Origin: Prochlorococcus sp. AG-363-O15
Lineage (GTDB): Bacteria; Cyanobacteriota; Cyanobacteriia; PCC-6307; Cyanobiaceae
DNA: 55,449 bases
Direction of reading: 5' to 3'
NCBI GenBank assembly: GCA_003278255.1
Contig: QCFZ01000003.1
Span: 1-55,449 of the forward strand
Part shown: piece by piece, positions 35,619-45,003 of the stretch
Layout: each line of letters begins with the position of its first letter
Numbering within the stretch: the stretch's first letter is position 1
The notes under the pieces: model-generated
The model's input: only the letters and a program-made list of their open reading frames with translations
What the model was told of the DNA's origin: nothing
Database searches by the model: none
Translations under genes and position numbers: made by a program

Positions 35619-36524
35619 ATGACTGAGATCATCTCTAGTGCTCATCACGGCCAAGGCCGCACCTGTGTTATCACAAGGCGTGCATGTTTTAGCTCTAGCC
35701 ACCAGTATTGGTTACCAGAACTATCGGCCGCAGAAAACGAAGCTTCCTTTGGTCGCTGTGCATTGTCACCAGGACATGGACACAACTACGAATTAATTGT
35801 GTCCATGAGTGGAGAAATTAATGAAAACGGAATGGTTCTCAACCTCTCAAATGTGAAACATGCAATCAAAAGTGAGATTACAAATCACCTTGATTTTCAC
35901 TTTCTAAATGAGACTTGGCCAGAATTTGATCTCACAACACCTGAAGGGTGCCTCCCAACCACAGAAGCTCTTATTCGCATCATTTGGAGCCGACTAAAGC
36001 CACATTTGCCAATTGTGGCTCTCAGGCTCTATGAACAAACTGACCTATGGGCCGATTATCTCGGAAATGACATGGATGCCTTTTTAACTATTCGGTCACA
36101 TTTTGCTGCTGCGCATCGTTTAGCCAGAGCTGAACTTAGTCCGACCGAAAACAATGAGATATACGGCAAGTGTGCCCGACCTCATGGTCATGGCCACAAT
36201 TATCTTCTAGATGTCACTGTGAGGGGATCTATTGACCGAAGGACAGGCATGCTTTGCGACCTTGAAGGATTAAAGCGACTAGTAGATGATTTAATTGTTG
36301 AACCTTTTGATCACACTTTCCTCAATAAAGATATTCCCTACTTTGCAGATTGTGTCCCAACAGCAGAAAATATTGCTTTATATATTTCCGATACACTCAA
36401 AGATCCTATTAAAAAACTTGGTGCGCAGCTCCATAAGATTAAGCTCCAAGAAAGTCCAAATAACGCCGCTGAGGTATATGCAGAAGCTCCTCTTCTGGAA
36501 ACCATGCCATCCACTCCCACATAA
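35619..36524 (+). CDS. Tandem two-domain 6-pyruvoyl-tetrahydropterin synthase family protein
   Basis: PTPS/QueD enzymes act on dihydroneopterin triphosphate to give a tetrahydropterin. This 301-residue protein holds two whole domains. Domain 1 (about 15-148) has the zinc histidines in SSSH and GHGH, Cys in GRCALSPGHGHNY, and LDFHF. Domain 2 (about 149-290) has AAAH, GKCARPHGHGHNY, FDHTFLNKD and a late Glu. Both keep the zinc His triad and catalytic Cys, so neither seems dead. Ordinary family members are single domains of 120-150 residues. The next gene, 18 nt on, is a RibD-type reductase. Confidence 0.9.
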   Translation: MTEIISSAHHGQGRTCVITRRACFSSSHQYWLPELSAAENEASFGRCALSPGHGHNYELIVSMSGEINENGMVLNLSNVKHAIKSEITNHLDFHFLNETWPEFDLTTPEGCLPTTEALIRIIWSRLKPHLPIVALRLYEQTDLWADYLGNDMDAFLTIRSHFAAAHRLARAELSPTENNEIYGKCARPHGHGHNYLLDVTVRGSIDRRTGMLCDLEGLKRLVDDLIVEPFDHTFLNKDIPYFADCVPTAENIALYISDTLKDPIKKLGAQLHKIKLQESPNNAAEVYAEAPLLETMPSTPT

Positions 36525-36542
36525 AAGGGTGCAGCTAAAAGT

Positions 36543-37226
36543 TTGCTTAAAATATCTCTCAAACTTGTTCTGGCTATAAGTATTGATGGTCGACTTGCAT
36601 TCCCTAGAGGGGAGAAAACCAACCTCGGAAATAAAGGAGATCGCAAAGTTTTAGAAGAAGCACTTGCCTGGAGTGATGCAACACTTATGGGCAGTAAAAC
36701 ACTTAGTATCCATAAAAGTACTTGCCTAATACATAATGCAAGACTAATTAAAATGCGCCTTCATGAAGGACGTCCTAAGCAACCAATATGTATTGTTGTA
36801 GGTCAAGGTAAAAATCAAGATCTTGATTGGCCTTTCTTTAATCAACCAATAAAACGATGGCTACTTAGCCCAAAAAAACTTTCAAGTGAAACCTCTCCGC
36901 CTGAAGGATATGAGAGTCAATTCATAATGCAAAATGAATGGAATAAAACTCTTTTATCACTCAAGAAAGAAGGTATATCTAAACTTGTAATATTAGGTGG
37001 CACTGAATTAACCACATCACTCTTAAAAGCTGACGTAGTGAATGAGTTGCAACTAACCATCACTCCTAAAGTTATTGGTGGGAAAAAAACCTGGATTTCA
37101 GCCAATGAAGATGGCTTACCATTACAACTATCAGACAAAAACTCATGGCAACTTCAAACAGTAAGGACTCTTGAAGAAAACGAAATCATGCTTAGGTATG
37201 TGCGCAGGTGCCAAAGAAATAATTAA
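36543..37226 (+). CDS. RibD C-terminal (DHFR-fold) reductase
   Basis: 227-residue protein of the RibD_C/dihydrofolate-reductase-like fold. LVLAISIDGRLAF at the start, MGSKTL, ISKLVILGGTELTTSLLKADVVNELQLTI and PKVIGGKKTW are the family blocks. The deaminase half of RibD is absent, so it is a lone reductase, either in riboflavin synthesis or for another pteridine or pyrimidine. It starts at TTG 36543, shortly after the tandem PTPS gene, which hints at pterin reduction; this is inference. Confidence 0.82.
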   Translation: MLKISLKLVLAISIDGRLAFPRGEKTNLGNKGDRKVLEEALAWSDATLMGSKTLSIHKSTCLIHNARLIKMRLHEGRPKQPICIVVGQGKNQDLDWPFFNQPIKRWLLSPKKLSSETSPPEGYESQFIMQNEWNKTLLSLKKEGISKLVILGGTELTTSLLKADVVNELQLTITPKVIGGKKTWISANEDGLPLQLSDKNSWQLQTVRTLEENEIMLRYVRRCQRNN

Positions 37227-37333
37227 ACAAATACTTCGATAATTGAGCCTTATAAATTGATAACAAAATACGAATAAGGATTTTTTGATTAGATTTCATA
37301 ATATCCAAGAGTCTTTTTTGAGGGTTGCATGGG

Positions 37334-38518
37334 ATGAGAAGCCTCCATGCGCGATGGCACCATTCCATCAAAGAAATTCCTAACAGTCATTGGAAGGCCT
37401 TAGAAGGTCAACAAAAAAACCCCTTCTACCAACTGAAATGGCTGGCGGCACTTGAAGAAACAGGCAATATTTCCATAAATAAAGGTTGGCAACCATTACA
37501 TCTAGCCCTTTGGCGCAATCACAATCCTGTCGCATTGGCGCCCTTATATCTCAAAATTCACAGCTATGGAGAATTTGTCTTCGATCATACTTTTGCTCAA
37601 CTTGCAGGTGATCTAGGCCTTCACTACTACCCAAAACTAATAGGAATGAGTCCTTTTAGCCCAATACAAGGCTACCGTTTCTTTATAGTGAAAGAAGAAG
37701 ATTCGTTTACTATTACAGAATTAATGCTTAAAACTATTGATGATTTTGCAATCAAAAATAATATACTCAGTTGCAATTTACTTTATGTTGACCCTCTTTG
37801 GAGAAAAATTGTAGAAAAATTAGGTTGGAATTCGTGGATCAATAAACAAAGTATTTGGCAAGCAAATGGTAAGCAAAACTTTTCAGACTATCTATCCACT
37901 TTTAATTCAAATCAAAGAAGAAATATTAAAAGAGAAAGAAATTCAATTAAAGAAAAAGGAATAAAAGTTACTGCTATCACTGCAGCTGATATTGATGTAA
38001 AAATCATGAAGGAGATGCACTCATTTTATAAAGAACATTGCGAAAAATGGGGTATCTGGGGCAGCAAATATCTTTCAGAATCTTTTTTCATAGAACTATC
38101 TGAGAAAAAACACCGAGACCAAATCATTTTATTTAGTGCTCATCGTGAGCATCCAAAGCATCCAATCGCAATGTCACTATGCATAACCAATAATCACATG
38201 CTTTGGGGAAGATATTGGGGCAGCAAAGAAGAAATTGAAAACCTTCATTTTGAAGTTTGTTATTACTCACCAATTGACTGGGCCTTAAACAATGGAATAC
38301 AAAGCTTTGATCCTGGTGCAGGGGGCAGTCATAAAGGAAGACGAGGCTTTCATTTAAAAGGTCATGCAAGCGTCCACCGTTGGTATGACCAAAGAATGGA
38401 AAGTCTTATTCAAGGCTGGCTCCCAAAAGCAAACAAAATTATGATTGATGAAATAAAAACTGCAAACAATGAACTGCCATTTAAAATTAGTAATAATCAA
38501 ACACCTTTTCAGGATTAA
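37334..38518 (+). CDS. GNAT/FemAB-like acyl- or aminoacyltransferase family protein (DUF482-like)
   Basis: 394 residues from ATG 37334, with the GAGGG at 37320-37324 as ribosome binding site (an in-frame TTG lies three codons upstream). The sequence has NPFYQLKWLAALEETG, FNSNQRRNIKRERNSIKEKGI and a C-terminal PGAGGSHKGRRGF block, which resembles the 'peptidogalycan biosynthesis/recognition' GNAT proteins. Substrate is unknown. A DUF4346 gene follows within 3 nt. Confidence 0.7.
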   Translation: MRSLHARWHHSIKEIPNSHWKALEGQQKNPFYQLKWLAALEETGNISINKGWQPLHLALWRNHNPVALAPLYLKIHSYGEFVFDHTFAQLAGDLGLHYYPKLIGMSPFSPIQGYRFFIVKEEDSFTITELMLKTIDDFAIKNNILSCNLLYVDPLWRKIVEKLGWNSWINKQSIWQANGKQNFSDYLSTFNSNQRRNIKRERNSIKEKGIKVTAITAADIDVKIMKEMHSFYKEHCEKWGIWGSKYLSESFFIELSEKKHRDQIILFSAHREHPKHPIAMSLCITNNHMLWGRYWGSKEEIENLHFEVCYYSPIDWALNNGIQSFDPGAGGSHKGRRGFHLKGHASVHRWYDQRMESLIQGWLPKANKIMIDEIKTANNELPFKISNNQTPFQD

Positions 38519-38521
38519 TAG

Positions 38522-38923
38522 ATGATGTCTTACATCATCAACCAAAAAGCCTTTGAGGCAATACATGAGTTAGACAAGCAGCTCTCGGACAGGTTCATAG
38601 ATCTTGACCCTAGCGGCTACTTTCTAATCAAACTGGATTGGCAATTGTCTGAAATTGTATTAGAACACTTCAGCAATGACATCAATGAAAGTGGGCAAGC
38701 AATTGATCCAGATACTGGTCAACCAATTAGTTGTAATGATAATAATCAAAGAAAGCCAATTGCAATTTATAAGGGCAGAAGTGCTAAAGAAATAGGAATT
38801 AAAATCACTGAAGGCAAGAACCAATATCCATTGAGCCGCTTAGACCATGCCCTTTATCTTGGTAGAGAACTCCAAAAAGCAGAGTTGTGCCTCATCACAG
38901 GAAAATCATATATTCAAGATTAA
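38522..38923 (+). CDS. DUF4346 family protein
   Basis: 133 residues, soluble. LDPSGYFLIKLDWQLSEI, GRSAKEIGIKI and LDHALYLGRELQKAE match the DUF4346 domain of cyanobacteria, which also occurs fused to other domains. Function unknown. It starts 3 nt after the FemAB-like gene and is likely in the same operon. Confidence 0.72.
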   Translation: MMSYIINQKAFEAIHELDKQLSDRFIDLDPSGYFLIKLDWQLSEIVLEHFSNDINESGQAIDPDTGQPISCNDNNQRKPIAIYKGRSAKEIGIKITEGKNQYPLSRLDHALYLGRELQKAELCLITGKSYIQD

Positions 38924-38995
38924 CTACAATTAAGTTGTTTTTTTTGTAGCCAAAGTCTGATCTAATAGATAAGTCCTTGATCGATTCATGTCCAA

Positions 38996-39088
38996 ATGGG
39001 AATCCTTTTCTACTTAGCCATTGTCTTCGCAGGAATCCTCACTGCCTTTCTACTCAACAAGGTCTTAAGAGCTGTCAATTTGATTTGA
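38996..39088 (+). CDS. petL: Probable cytochrome b6-f complex subunit PetL
   Basis: A 30-residue single-span protein: MGILFYLAIV, an uninterrupted hydrophobic helix to about residue 20, then a short basic end [10 protein letters not shown]. The length, single helix and final LRAxxLI fit the small b6-f subunit PetL. It overlaps the 3' end of the MFS gene by 14 nt tail-to-tail. No strong Shine-Dalgarno is visible. Other one-helix photosystem subunits (PetM, PetN, Psb proteins) are less close in the tail. Confidence 0.65.
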   Translation: MGILFYLAIVFAGILTAFLLNKVLRAVNLI

Positions 39089-40307
39089 GCTCATATAAGA
39101 CACTTTTTCCAGCTCTAAAAAACCCAAAAAAAGCAAGTGCAAGTCCTAAAAAGCCTGCAAATGCAAAAGTGGTTGGCAAGTCAAAAAGAAGAACAAGAAT
39201 GGCGGCAAACAACCCACTTAGTCCTCCACCGCCCAAAAATGCTATTTGACTTAAACCTGCCATCCGACCACGAAATGCCTGAGGAGCTCCAATCTGAGTA
39301 ATCAAATTGCAACTACTGAGTAACCCTGCAGTACCAAATCCAATAAAGATAGATAGCAACAAGAACAATTCTTTAGTTGTAACAGTTGCCATACAAAGTT
39401 GGGCAATAGAAGTTACAAGAACGAAGCTACTTAAAGTTAAAAAAGGCCTTTGAAAACATGTCTTACTATTCTTTTGCAAAACCAATCCACCAGCAATACT
39501 ACCTAAAGCAATAAATCCTGTATAAACACCTAGATCTCTAGGATCAGAACCCAAAAAATGATCAGCAATTAAAGGCGCAAGTCCAGGATGAAAAAAACCA
39601 ACTAAACAACACATAAAAGTAAATTTTAAAACAAATTTTAGAGTAAAGTTACTAAGTATCCATGCATTCATAAGACTTGCCTGTTGACCAGGTTTACTAA
39701 GACACTCCTTTTCAAGCTTTGGCTTTAAAATATAAAGAGTACAAAAAATCGGTAATAGATAGGTAGCAGAATCAATAGTCAATGCAACTGCTGGTCCTTT
39801 GAGTGCAACCAACCAACCTCCTAAAGGAGGACCAATTAACTTCCCTACATTAAATACAACTGAGAAACTAGACAAAAAGGGTGCTAATTCATCTGTTGTG
39901 TTGACCAAAAGAGCACAATATTTATTACGTGAGGTCAACTCAAAGGAACCTGCTATCCCAATAATTAATGTACTTAATAGCAACAAAAGTAGTTGTAGTT
40001 GATCTTCAAACAAAGGTATGCATACTGCTCCAAGTAAACTACCAACTACCAAAGCACATTGAGATTTAATCAAAATAAATTTGCTTCCTAATCTATCAGT
40101 CAGCTCTCCAGCTAAACCACTGAAAAATATAGCTGGTAAAGCTAGTAATGCAAAGTTAAGTGCAAGCAGGAATGGACTTTTCGTCCCATCCAAAAGTATC
40201 CAGCTTTTAGCAGTTAAGCCCGCAAAAGTACCTGAGATACTAATTCCAGATGCTATTAAAAAAACACTCCGTTGATTAAACCTACAAAGAGCAATAATCG
40301 AACTCAC
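39075..40307 (-). CDS. Major facilitator superfamily transporter
   Basis: 410 residues with about twelve hydrophobic spans. The loop 2-3 motif is recognisable as [16 protein letters not shown], and a matching [15 protein letters not shown] segment lies late in the protein. The arrangement resembles the EntS/MFS_3 exporters. Substrate cannot be predicted. It overlaps rimO by 4 nt and is probably coupled to it. Confidence 0.85.
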   Translation of the reverse strand: MSSIIALCRFNQRSVFLIASGISISGTFAGLTAKSWILLDGTKSPFLLALNFALLALPAIFFSGLAGELTDRLGSKFILIKSQCALVVGSLLGAVCIPLFEDQLQLLLLLLSTLIIGIAGSFELTSRNKYCALLVNTTDELAPFLSSFSVVFNVGKLIGPPLGGWLVALKGPAVALTIDSATYLLPIFCTLYILKPKLEKECLSKPGQQASLMNAWILSNFTLKFVLKFTFMCCLVGFFHPGLAPLIADHFLGSDPRDLGVYTGFIALGSIAGGLVLQKNSKTCFQRPFLTLSSFVLVTSIAQLCMATVTTKELFLLLSIFIGFGTAGLLSSCNLITQIGAPQAFRGRMAGLSQIAFLGGGGLSGLFAAILVLLFDLPTTFAFAGFLGLALAFFGFFRAGKSVLYELKSN

Positions 40308-41710
40308 GACATCTTTCTTAAAGAAGAAACCATGTCTTGGGCCCCAACCAATTCTGCTCTCATGTCATACATATCTGCTCCTACAATCTTTGCAGGAACC
40401 ATCATTCCTGGCTTTACATCTAAACCATTTAAGCTTGGTTGAATAAAAACTTCACCATCAACTTCAGGAGAAAAACGGGAACATCTACCAACCATTTCGC
40501 CAGTATCTGGATTATTTTTTTCAACTAAAACATCTACAGTACGTCCTATCCAAGCTCGATTCCTTGCTTCCGAAATAGGTTGCTGAATCATCATCAGCTT
40601 ATCTTTCCTAGCCTGAGCAATAGCTATTGGAACCTGATTAGGCAATTGAGCAGCAGGTGTACCTTCTTCAGGCGAAAATGTAAACACACCAACATGATCA
40701 AAAGATTGCTCTTGGAGAAATGAGACCAAATGATTAAATTGTTTTTCTGTTTCACCAGGAAATCCAACTATTAATGTAGTCCTAAGGACTGCATCAGGCA
40801 GTTGATCCCTAATGCGATCAAGTATTATATTATTCACATCTGATTGCCATGGACGATTCATCGACTTCAAAACATCGGGATGACTATGTTGCAACGGAAG
40901 ATCTAGATAAGGTAAAATATTAGGGACATCTCTATAGGCAGAAAGCACCTCATTAGTAAGACCTGTAGGATAAGCATAATGAACACGTATCCATGGAATA
41001 TTTACTTCACCAAGAGCTCTTAACAATTCTGCTAAGCGTGGTTCACCATAAACATCCGATCCATAATTAGTTGTTATTTGGCTTATTAAGATCAATTCCT
41101 TAACCCCTTGAAGCGCCAACTGTTTTGCTTCTGCAACTATTGATTCTATTTTTCTACTACGTTGATCACCTCTGAGTGAAGGAATGATACAAAAAGCACA
41201 ACGATAATTACATCCCTCCGCAACTTTTAAATAAGCAACTGAATTGCCTGTAGATATTCGTCTTGGGAGATTCTCATCTCCAACAAAATTAGGTTTAGAA
41301 CTTACTTGATTAATTCTTTCACCAGCTTCAACACGATGCAAAACCTCCACAATGTGATGATAATCACCAGTGCCAACAATTGCCTTAGCTTCTGGCAATG
41401 ACTCCATCAATTGATTCTGAAAATGTTGTGCTAAGCAACCAGCAATGATTAGCTCCTTACCTTGGTCAGCAAGCCTCACCAAAGTGCGTACTGACTCTTC
41501 TCTAGCTTCCTGAATAAAGCTACATGTATTGACAACTACTAATGCAGCCTCTGACTCATCTGTGCTAATTGAATAACCGGCTTCATCTAACAATCCAATC
41601 ATATGTTCAGTATCAACCAGATTTTTCTCACACCCAAGATGGACAAAAGCCACAGAGGGCTTGGAAGTATTCAAGTTGGTTCTAGTTCTTTGGATATCAG
41701 ACATTTTCAA
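40304..41710 (-). CDS. rimO: Ribosomal protein S12 methylthiotransferase RimO
   Basis: Radical SAM enzyme that adds methylthio to an Asp of S12. The 468 residues carry the N-terminal MTTase cysteines (Cys27, Cys63, Cys92), the radical SAM CxxxCxxC (Cys167, Cys171, Cys174 in GCNYRCAFC) and a C-terminal TRAM domain (about 395-460). [13 protein letters not shown] is characteristic of RimO rather than MiaB. It diverges from the VKOR gene. Confidence 0.95.
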   Translation of the reverse strand: MKMSDIQRTRTNLNTSKPSVAFVHLGCEKNLVDTEHMIGLLDEAGYSISTDESEAALVVVNTCSFIQEAREESVRTLVRLADQGKELIIAGCLAQHFQNQLMESLPEAKAIVGTGDYHHIVEVLHRVEAGERINQVSSKPNFVGDENLPRRISTGNSVAYLKVAEGCNYRCAFCIIPSLRGDQRSRKIESIVAEAKQLALQGVKELILISQITTNYGSDVYGEPRLAELLRALGEVNIPWIRVHYAYPTGLTNEVLSAYRDVPNILPYLDLPLQHSHPDVLKSMNRPWQSDVNNIILDRIRDQLPDAVLRTTLIVGFPGETEKQFNHLVSFLQEQSFDHVGVFTFSPEEGTPAAQLPNQVPIAIAQARKDKLMMIQQPISEARNRAWIGRTVDVLVEKNNPDTGEMVGRCSRFSPEVDGEVFIQPSLNGLDVKPGMMVPAKIVGADMYDMRAELVGAQDMVSSLRKMS

Positions 41711-41831
41711 AATTTGATAAATAAATCATTGAAGACTGTTTGCTCGGAAAAATAGTTAAAAGCATTTTTTCCTGTTTAGAGAAGACTGCTCACAAAAAAA
41801 CTGTCAAAATCAGAAAATCAATTATGAACCA

Positions 41832-42776
41832 ATGGGCAAAACTCGCCTAAAAAGTCGACGTCGCCAGGATCAAGGGATCAAATGGGCCCGCATTGCTATA
41901 GCAATAATTTCCACAATAGGAGTCATCGATACTGGCTCTATCACTCTAAGTAGATGGGGCTTACTAGGTTCGCTGGCATGTCCAGGGAATGCAGAAGGCT
42001 GCGACAAAGTTCTCAACAGTCCATGGGGGACAATCTTTCAAGGAAATGGATTCTCAATTCCACTTTCATTTATTGGCTTGATTAGCTATTTCTCAGTACT
42101 AGTGCTGGCAATACTTCCTTTTTTGCCAGCACTAGTCGAAAACAAAGCAGAGCTATATAGAAAAACATGGGTTGGATTAATTGGATCATCCTGTGTGATG
42201 ACTGTCTTTAGCTTGATTCTGATAGGGCTAATGGTTTTCAAAATCAAAGCCTTTTGTTTCTTTTGCGTACTTTCTGCTTCTCTTTCAGTATCAATCTTGA
42301 TTTTGAGTTTTATAGGTGGTAGTTGGGATAATTATGGACAATTGATTTTTCGAGGAATTTTGCTCTCTATCGGTGTTCTTCTAAGTGGTTTGATTTGGGC
42401 TTCTTCCGTAGATCCCAGTCAATCCAAAATAGTTGCTAGCTCAGAAGGAGTGCCTCCTGCAGTAATCACTAGAAGCACTCAAGCCCAAATTTCTTTAGCC
42501 AAACACTTGACTGCCATAGGTGCCGTGCAATACAGCGCATATTGGTGTCCGCATTGCCACGATCAAAAAGAATTATTTGGGAAGGAAGCAGCTGACGAAC
42601 TTGTAATAGTTGAATGTGCAATTGATGGAAAAGACAATCAACGTTCTTTATGTCAAAGCAAAGGAATTACTGGATTTCCTTCATGGGAAATAAATGGAAT
42701 TATAGAGTCAGGAGTAAAACCTTTAAATGAGCTGGCAGATTTAAGTAGATATAATGGCTCTCGAGATTTTAAATAA
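41832..42776 (+). CDS. VKOR-thioredoxin fusion protein
   Basis: Membrane disulfide-forming protein, 314 residues. The VKOR domain has Cys50 and Cys57 in its first loop and the CxxC pair Cys142/Cys145 (KAFCFFCVLSAS) in the fourth helix. A thioredoxin-like domain with WCPHC (Cys239, Cys242) follows. It would oxidise thiols of exported or lumenal proteins with quinone as acceptor, the cyanobacterial substitute for DsbB/DsbA. The coding sequence contains a long perfect inverted repeat at 42098-42136. Confidence 0.93.
   Translation: MGKTRLKSRRRQDQGIKWARIAIAIISTIGVIDTGSITLSRWGLLGSLACPGNAEGCDKVLNSPWGTIFQGNGFSIPLSFIGLISYFSVLVLAILPFLPALVENKAELYRKTWVGLIGSSCVMTVFSLILIGLMVFKIKAFCFFCVLSASLSVSILILSFIGGSWDNYGQLIFRGILLSIGVLLSGLIWASSVDPSQSKIVASSEGVPPAVITRSTQAQISLAKHLTAIGAVQYSAYWCPHCHDQKELFGKEAADELVIVECAIDGKDNQRSLCQSKGITGFPSWEINGIIESGVKPLNELADLSRYNGSRDFK
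42098..42136 (+). repeat. 14-bp perfect inverted repeat inside the VKOR gene
   Basis: ACTAGTGCTGGCAA (42098-42111) pairs perfectly with 42123-42136 around an 11-nt T-rich loop. It falls over the codons between the second and third membrane helices of the VKOR domain and codes LVLA on one arm and PALV on the other. Such a strong intragenic hairpin is unusual; it has no T-run after it on the plus strand, so it is not an obvious terminator. Confidence 0.85.
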
Positions 42777-42791
42777 ATCTTTTGATTCTTT

Positions 42792-44459
42792 CTATTTCTT
42801 AACTGGCCTAGTAAAGATTCCATCTGAGATAGTTTGTCGTGAGTGACATTTCCAAAAAGGCATTGATTTTGGAGCATCTGTTCTAAAATGACCACCTCTA
42901 CTTTCTTTACGAAATAAGCACGCCTTAAATAACAAAGAACTAGCTAATTGACGATGGCTAAGATCTAAAAGCAAATTAACATTTCTACGGGCACTGTCTT
43001 CAAAATGATACGAAATTTCTTTGGGTTGTTCGTTAACTAAACGGACGAGAGGTTGCCTCATTATCTCATCAGAACTCTTTCGTATTGCATGCAAAGCAGT
43101 TTGCATGCCCTTTTTTGTCCTAGAAACTCCTCCCTCAAGCCAACATAGTTCTCTCAAATCTTCTATAGCCCTAATCAGTTCATCAGCATTTAGCCCGCCT
43201 TCAAGCTCTAAAGAACAATCCAACGAAATTTCATTTACAGGTTCAATGCATTTTGGGAAGGGTTCCAGTTCAATTGAAGAAAGCTGCCTTGCAAAAACAA
43301 GACATTCCATTAATGAATTACTAGCAAGCCTATTTGCTCCATGTAAACCCGTACAAGCAACTTCTCCTACCGCATATAAACCAGAAACTGATGTAGCCGC
43401 TTTCAAATCAGTAGCTACACCTCCCATCCAATAATGAGCTGCCGGCGCTACGGGGATACCTTGACGCAAAGGATCCAAACCAAATTCTCTACACCGCTGA
43501 AGAATCGTTGGGAAGCGAGTCTCTATTTTCTCAGGAGGAATTTTCTGGAGTTGAAGCATTAAATGCTCAAGTCCTTGGGATTGCATCGCTTGTACTAATG
43601 CTCGACTGACCTGATCTCTTGAAGCAAGATCACGTCCTTTCAAATACCTAACAGGACTTCTGCCTTGTTGATCAAATAATTGAGCACCTTCACCACGTAA
43701 TGCCTCAGAAATCAAAAAACATGGAGCTCCAGACAGTTTTAAAGCAGTTGGATGAAACTGCACAAATTCAAGATCCTCTACTGCAGCGCCCGCATACCAA
43801 GCCAAAACAAGACCTTCTCCACATGCTTGCGCAGGATTAGTGGTATTTGCATACAAATGGCCACCCCCACCAGTTGCAAGAACTATTGCCTTGGCAGGGA
43901 TCCAATGCAAAAAAGCTCCATCAAGGACCTGAACTCCTAAACAACGATTGTTCTCAACCCAAAGTTGAGTAACCCTTACACCTCTTTTATGTAGAAGATT
44001 TGGTCGTTTCTCTATTCGATCTTGTAAAACTTCGATTAATGCTCGTCCAGTTTGATCCTGTACATGTAAAACACGCTTAAAGGTATGCGCTGCTTCAAGC
44101 GTTGTTGCTAATTGATCTAAATCTCTATCAAACTCCATTCCAAGACTTTGAAGTCGCCGAACACATGCCGGTGCTTCATGAACCAACAGTTCAACAGCAT
44201 CCGCGTCACAAATACCAGCTCCTGCATTAATAGTGTCTTCAAAATGACTATCAAAACTATCTTCAGGCCTAGTAACCGCTGCAATACCTCCTTGCGCCCA
44301 TCTACTTGAAGATCTCCTACTCGTGTTGCGATTTAAAAGGAGAACATTTAATTGAGGGGGAAGTTCAAGACAAGCCATCAAGCCTGCAGCCCCTGCACCT
44401 ATTACAACTACATCCCATGGTCCAGAAATATTGTTATCTGAAAATTTGGGACGCCTCAT
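42792..44459 (-). CDS. nadB: L-aspartate oxidase
   Basis: Flavoenzyme that oxidises aspartate to iminoaspartate in NAD synthesis. The 555 residues start with VVIGAGAAGLMACLELP for FAD, then SRWAQGGIAAV, and GLYAVGEVACTGLHGANRLASNSLMEC near the active site. The C-terminal helical domain is intact. It converges with the VKOR gene over a 15-nt gap and lies downstream of psbU on the same strand. Confidence 0.95.
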   Translation of the reverse strand: MRRPKFSDNNISGPWDVVVIGAGAAGLMACLELPPQLNVLLLNRNTSRRSSSRWAQGGIAAVTRPEDSFDSHFEDTINAGAGICDADAVELLVHEAPACVRRLQSLGMEFDRDLDQLATTLEAAHTFKRVLHVQDQTGRALIEVLQDRIEKRPNLLHKRGVRVTQLWVENNRCLGVQVLDGAFLHWIPAKAIVLATGGGGHLYANTTNPAQACGEGLVLAWYAGAAVEDLEFVQFHPTALKLSGAPCFLISEALRGEGAQLFDQQGRSPVRYLKGRDLASRDQVSRALVQAMQSQGLEHLMLQLQKIPPEKIETRFPTILQRCREFGLDPLRQGIPVAPAAHYWMGGVATDLKAATSVSGLYAVGEVACTGLHGANRLASNSLMECLVFARQLSSIELEPFPKCIEPVNEISLDCSLELEGGLNADELIRAIEDLRELCWLEGGVSRTKKGMQTALHAIRKSSDEIMRQPLVRLVNEQPKEISYHFEDSARRNVNLLLDLSHRQLASSLLFKACLFRKESRGGHFRTDAPKSMPFWKCHSRQTISDGIFTRPVKK

Positions 44460-44472
44460 GGATACAGCAAAG

Positions 44473-44497
44473 AAGTCGCCGGATTAACCGGCGACTT
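44473..44497 (-). terminator. Hairpin between psbU and nadB
   Basis: A perfect 10-bp stem (44473-44482 with 44488-44497) around ATTAA, followed on the minus strand by CTTTGC, lies after the psbU stop. The T-run is short, so it probably terminates only part of psbU transcription or protects its 3' end. Confidence 0.6.
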
Positions 44498-44529
44498 GCA
44501 AATGAACTTTGACAGAAAGCAATAAAGGC

Positions 44530-44892
44530 TTATCTGTATTGACCGTCATTAAGACGATCAAAACCCTCATTCAATTCAATGGAAGGTGCAGTGACAGTGA
44601 AATTATCTTTGTATTTGTCAAATACCTCCCTCTGACGACCACTTAGGTCAGACCCAGCATCATTGACACTGTTGTAGGGACCACCAACAATGATTTTCCC
44701 TGCAATCGTTGGATACATACCAGGGAATTGCTTGAAGGCACGTACTGATGAATTGTTTAAATCTACCTTCCCAGCTCTCTCACCAAGTTTTTGGTCAGAG
44801 ACATTGGCATTTGCTGTCTGGGGGAAAATCAGGACCACAAGCAGGCCAGTCATTACCAAGAGGCCAGTAAGCAAGGACAACAACCGCTTCAT
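44530..44892 (-). CDS. psbU: Photosystem II extrinsic protein PsbU
   Basis: 12-kDa lumenal protein that stabilises the oxygen-evolving complex. The 120 residues begin with a signal peptide (about 1-29, ending QTANA), and the mature part has the PsbU helix-hairpin-helix core KVDLNNSSVRAFKQFPGMYP and AGKIIVGGPYNSV. A good GGAG ribosome binding site precedes the ATG. From memory psbU is missing from many streamlined Prochlorococcus genomes, so its presence helps place the organism. Confidence 0.95.
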   Translation of the reverse strand: MKRLLSLLTGLLVMTGLLVVLIFPQTANANVSDQKLGERAGKVDLNNSSVRAFKQFPGMYPTIAGKIIVGGPYNSVNDAGSDLSGRQREVFDKYKDNFTVTAPSIELNEGFDRLNDGQYR

Positions 44893-44923
44893 CTAATTCT
44901 CCGCAGGAAATCGGATCGGAAAT

Positions 44924-44938
44924 ACCGGCTAAGCCGGT
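44924..44938 (-). promoter_or_regulatory. Small hairpin ahead of psbU
   Basis: ACCGGC/GCCGGT with a 3-nt loop lies about 30 nt upstream of the psbU start. It may be a 5' UTR stem, or the end of the DUF3120 transcript; no T-run follows on the minus strand, which favours the former. Confidence 0.4.
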
Positions 44939-45003
44939 CTACAGACTTTACAAGCGAGAAGCGGACCTATAGCCAAGACTGTGATCAGCTTTTGCACTTC
45001 TTT

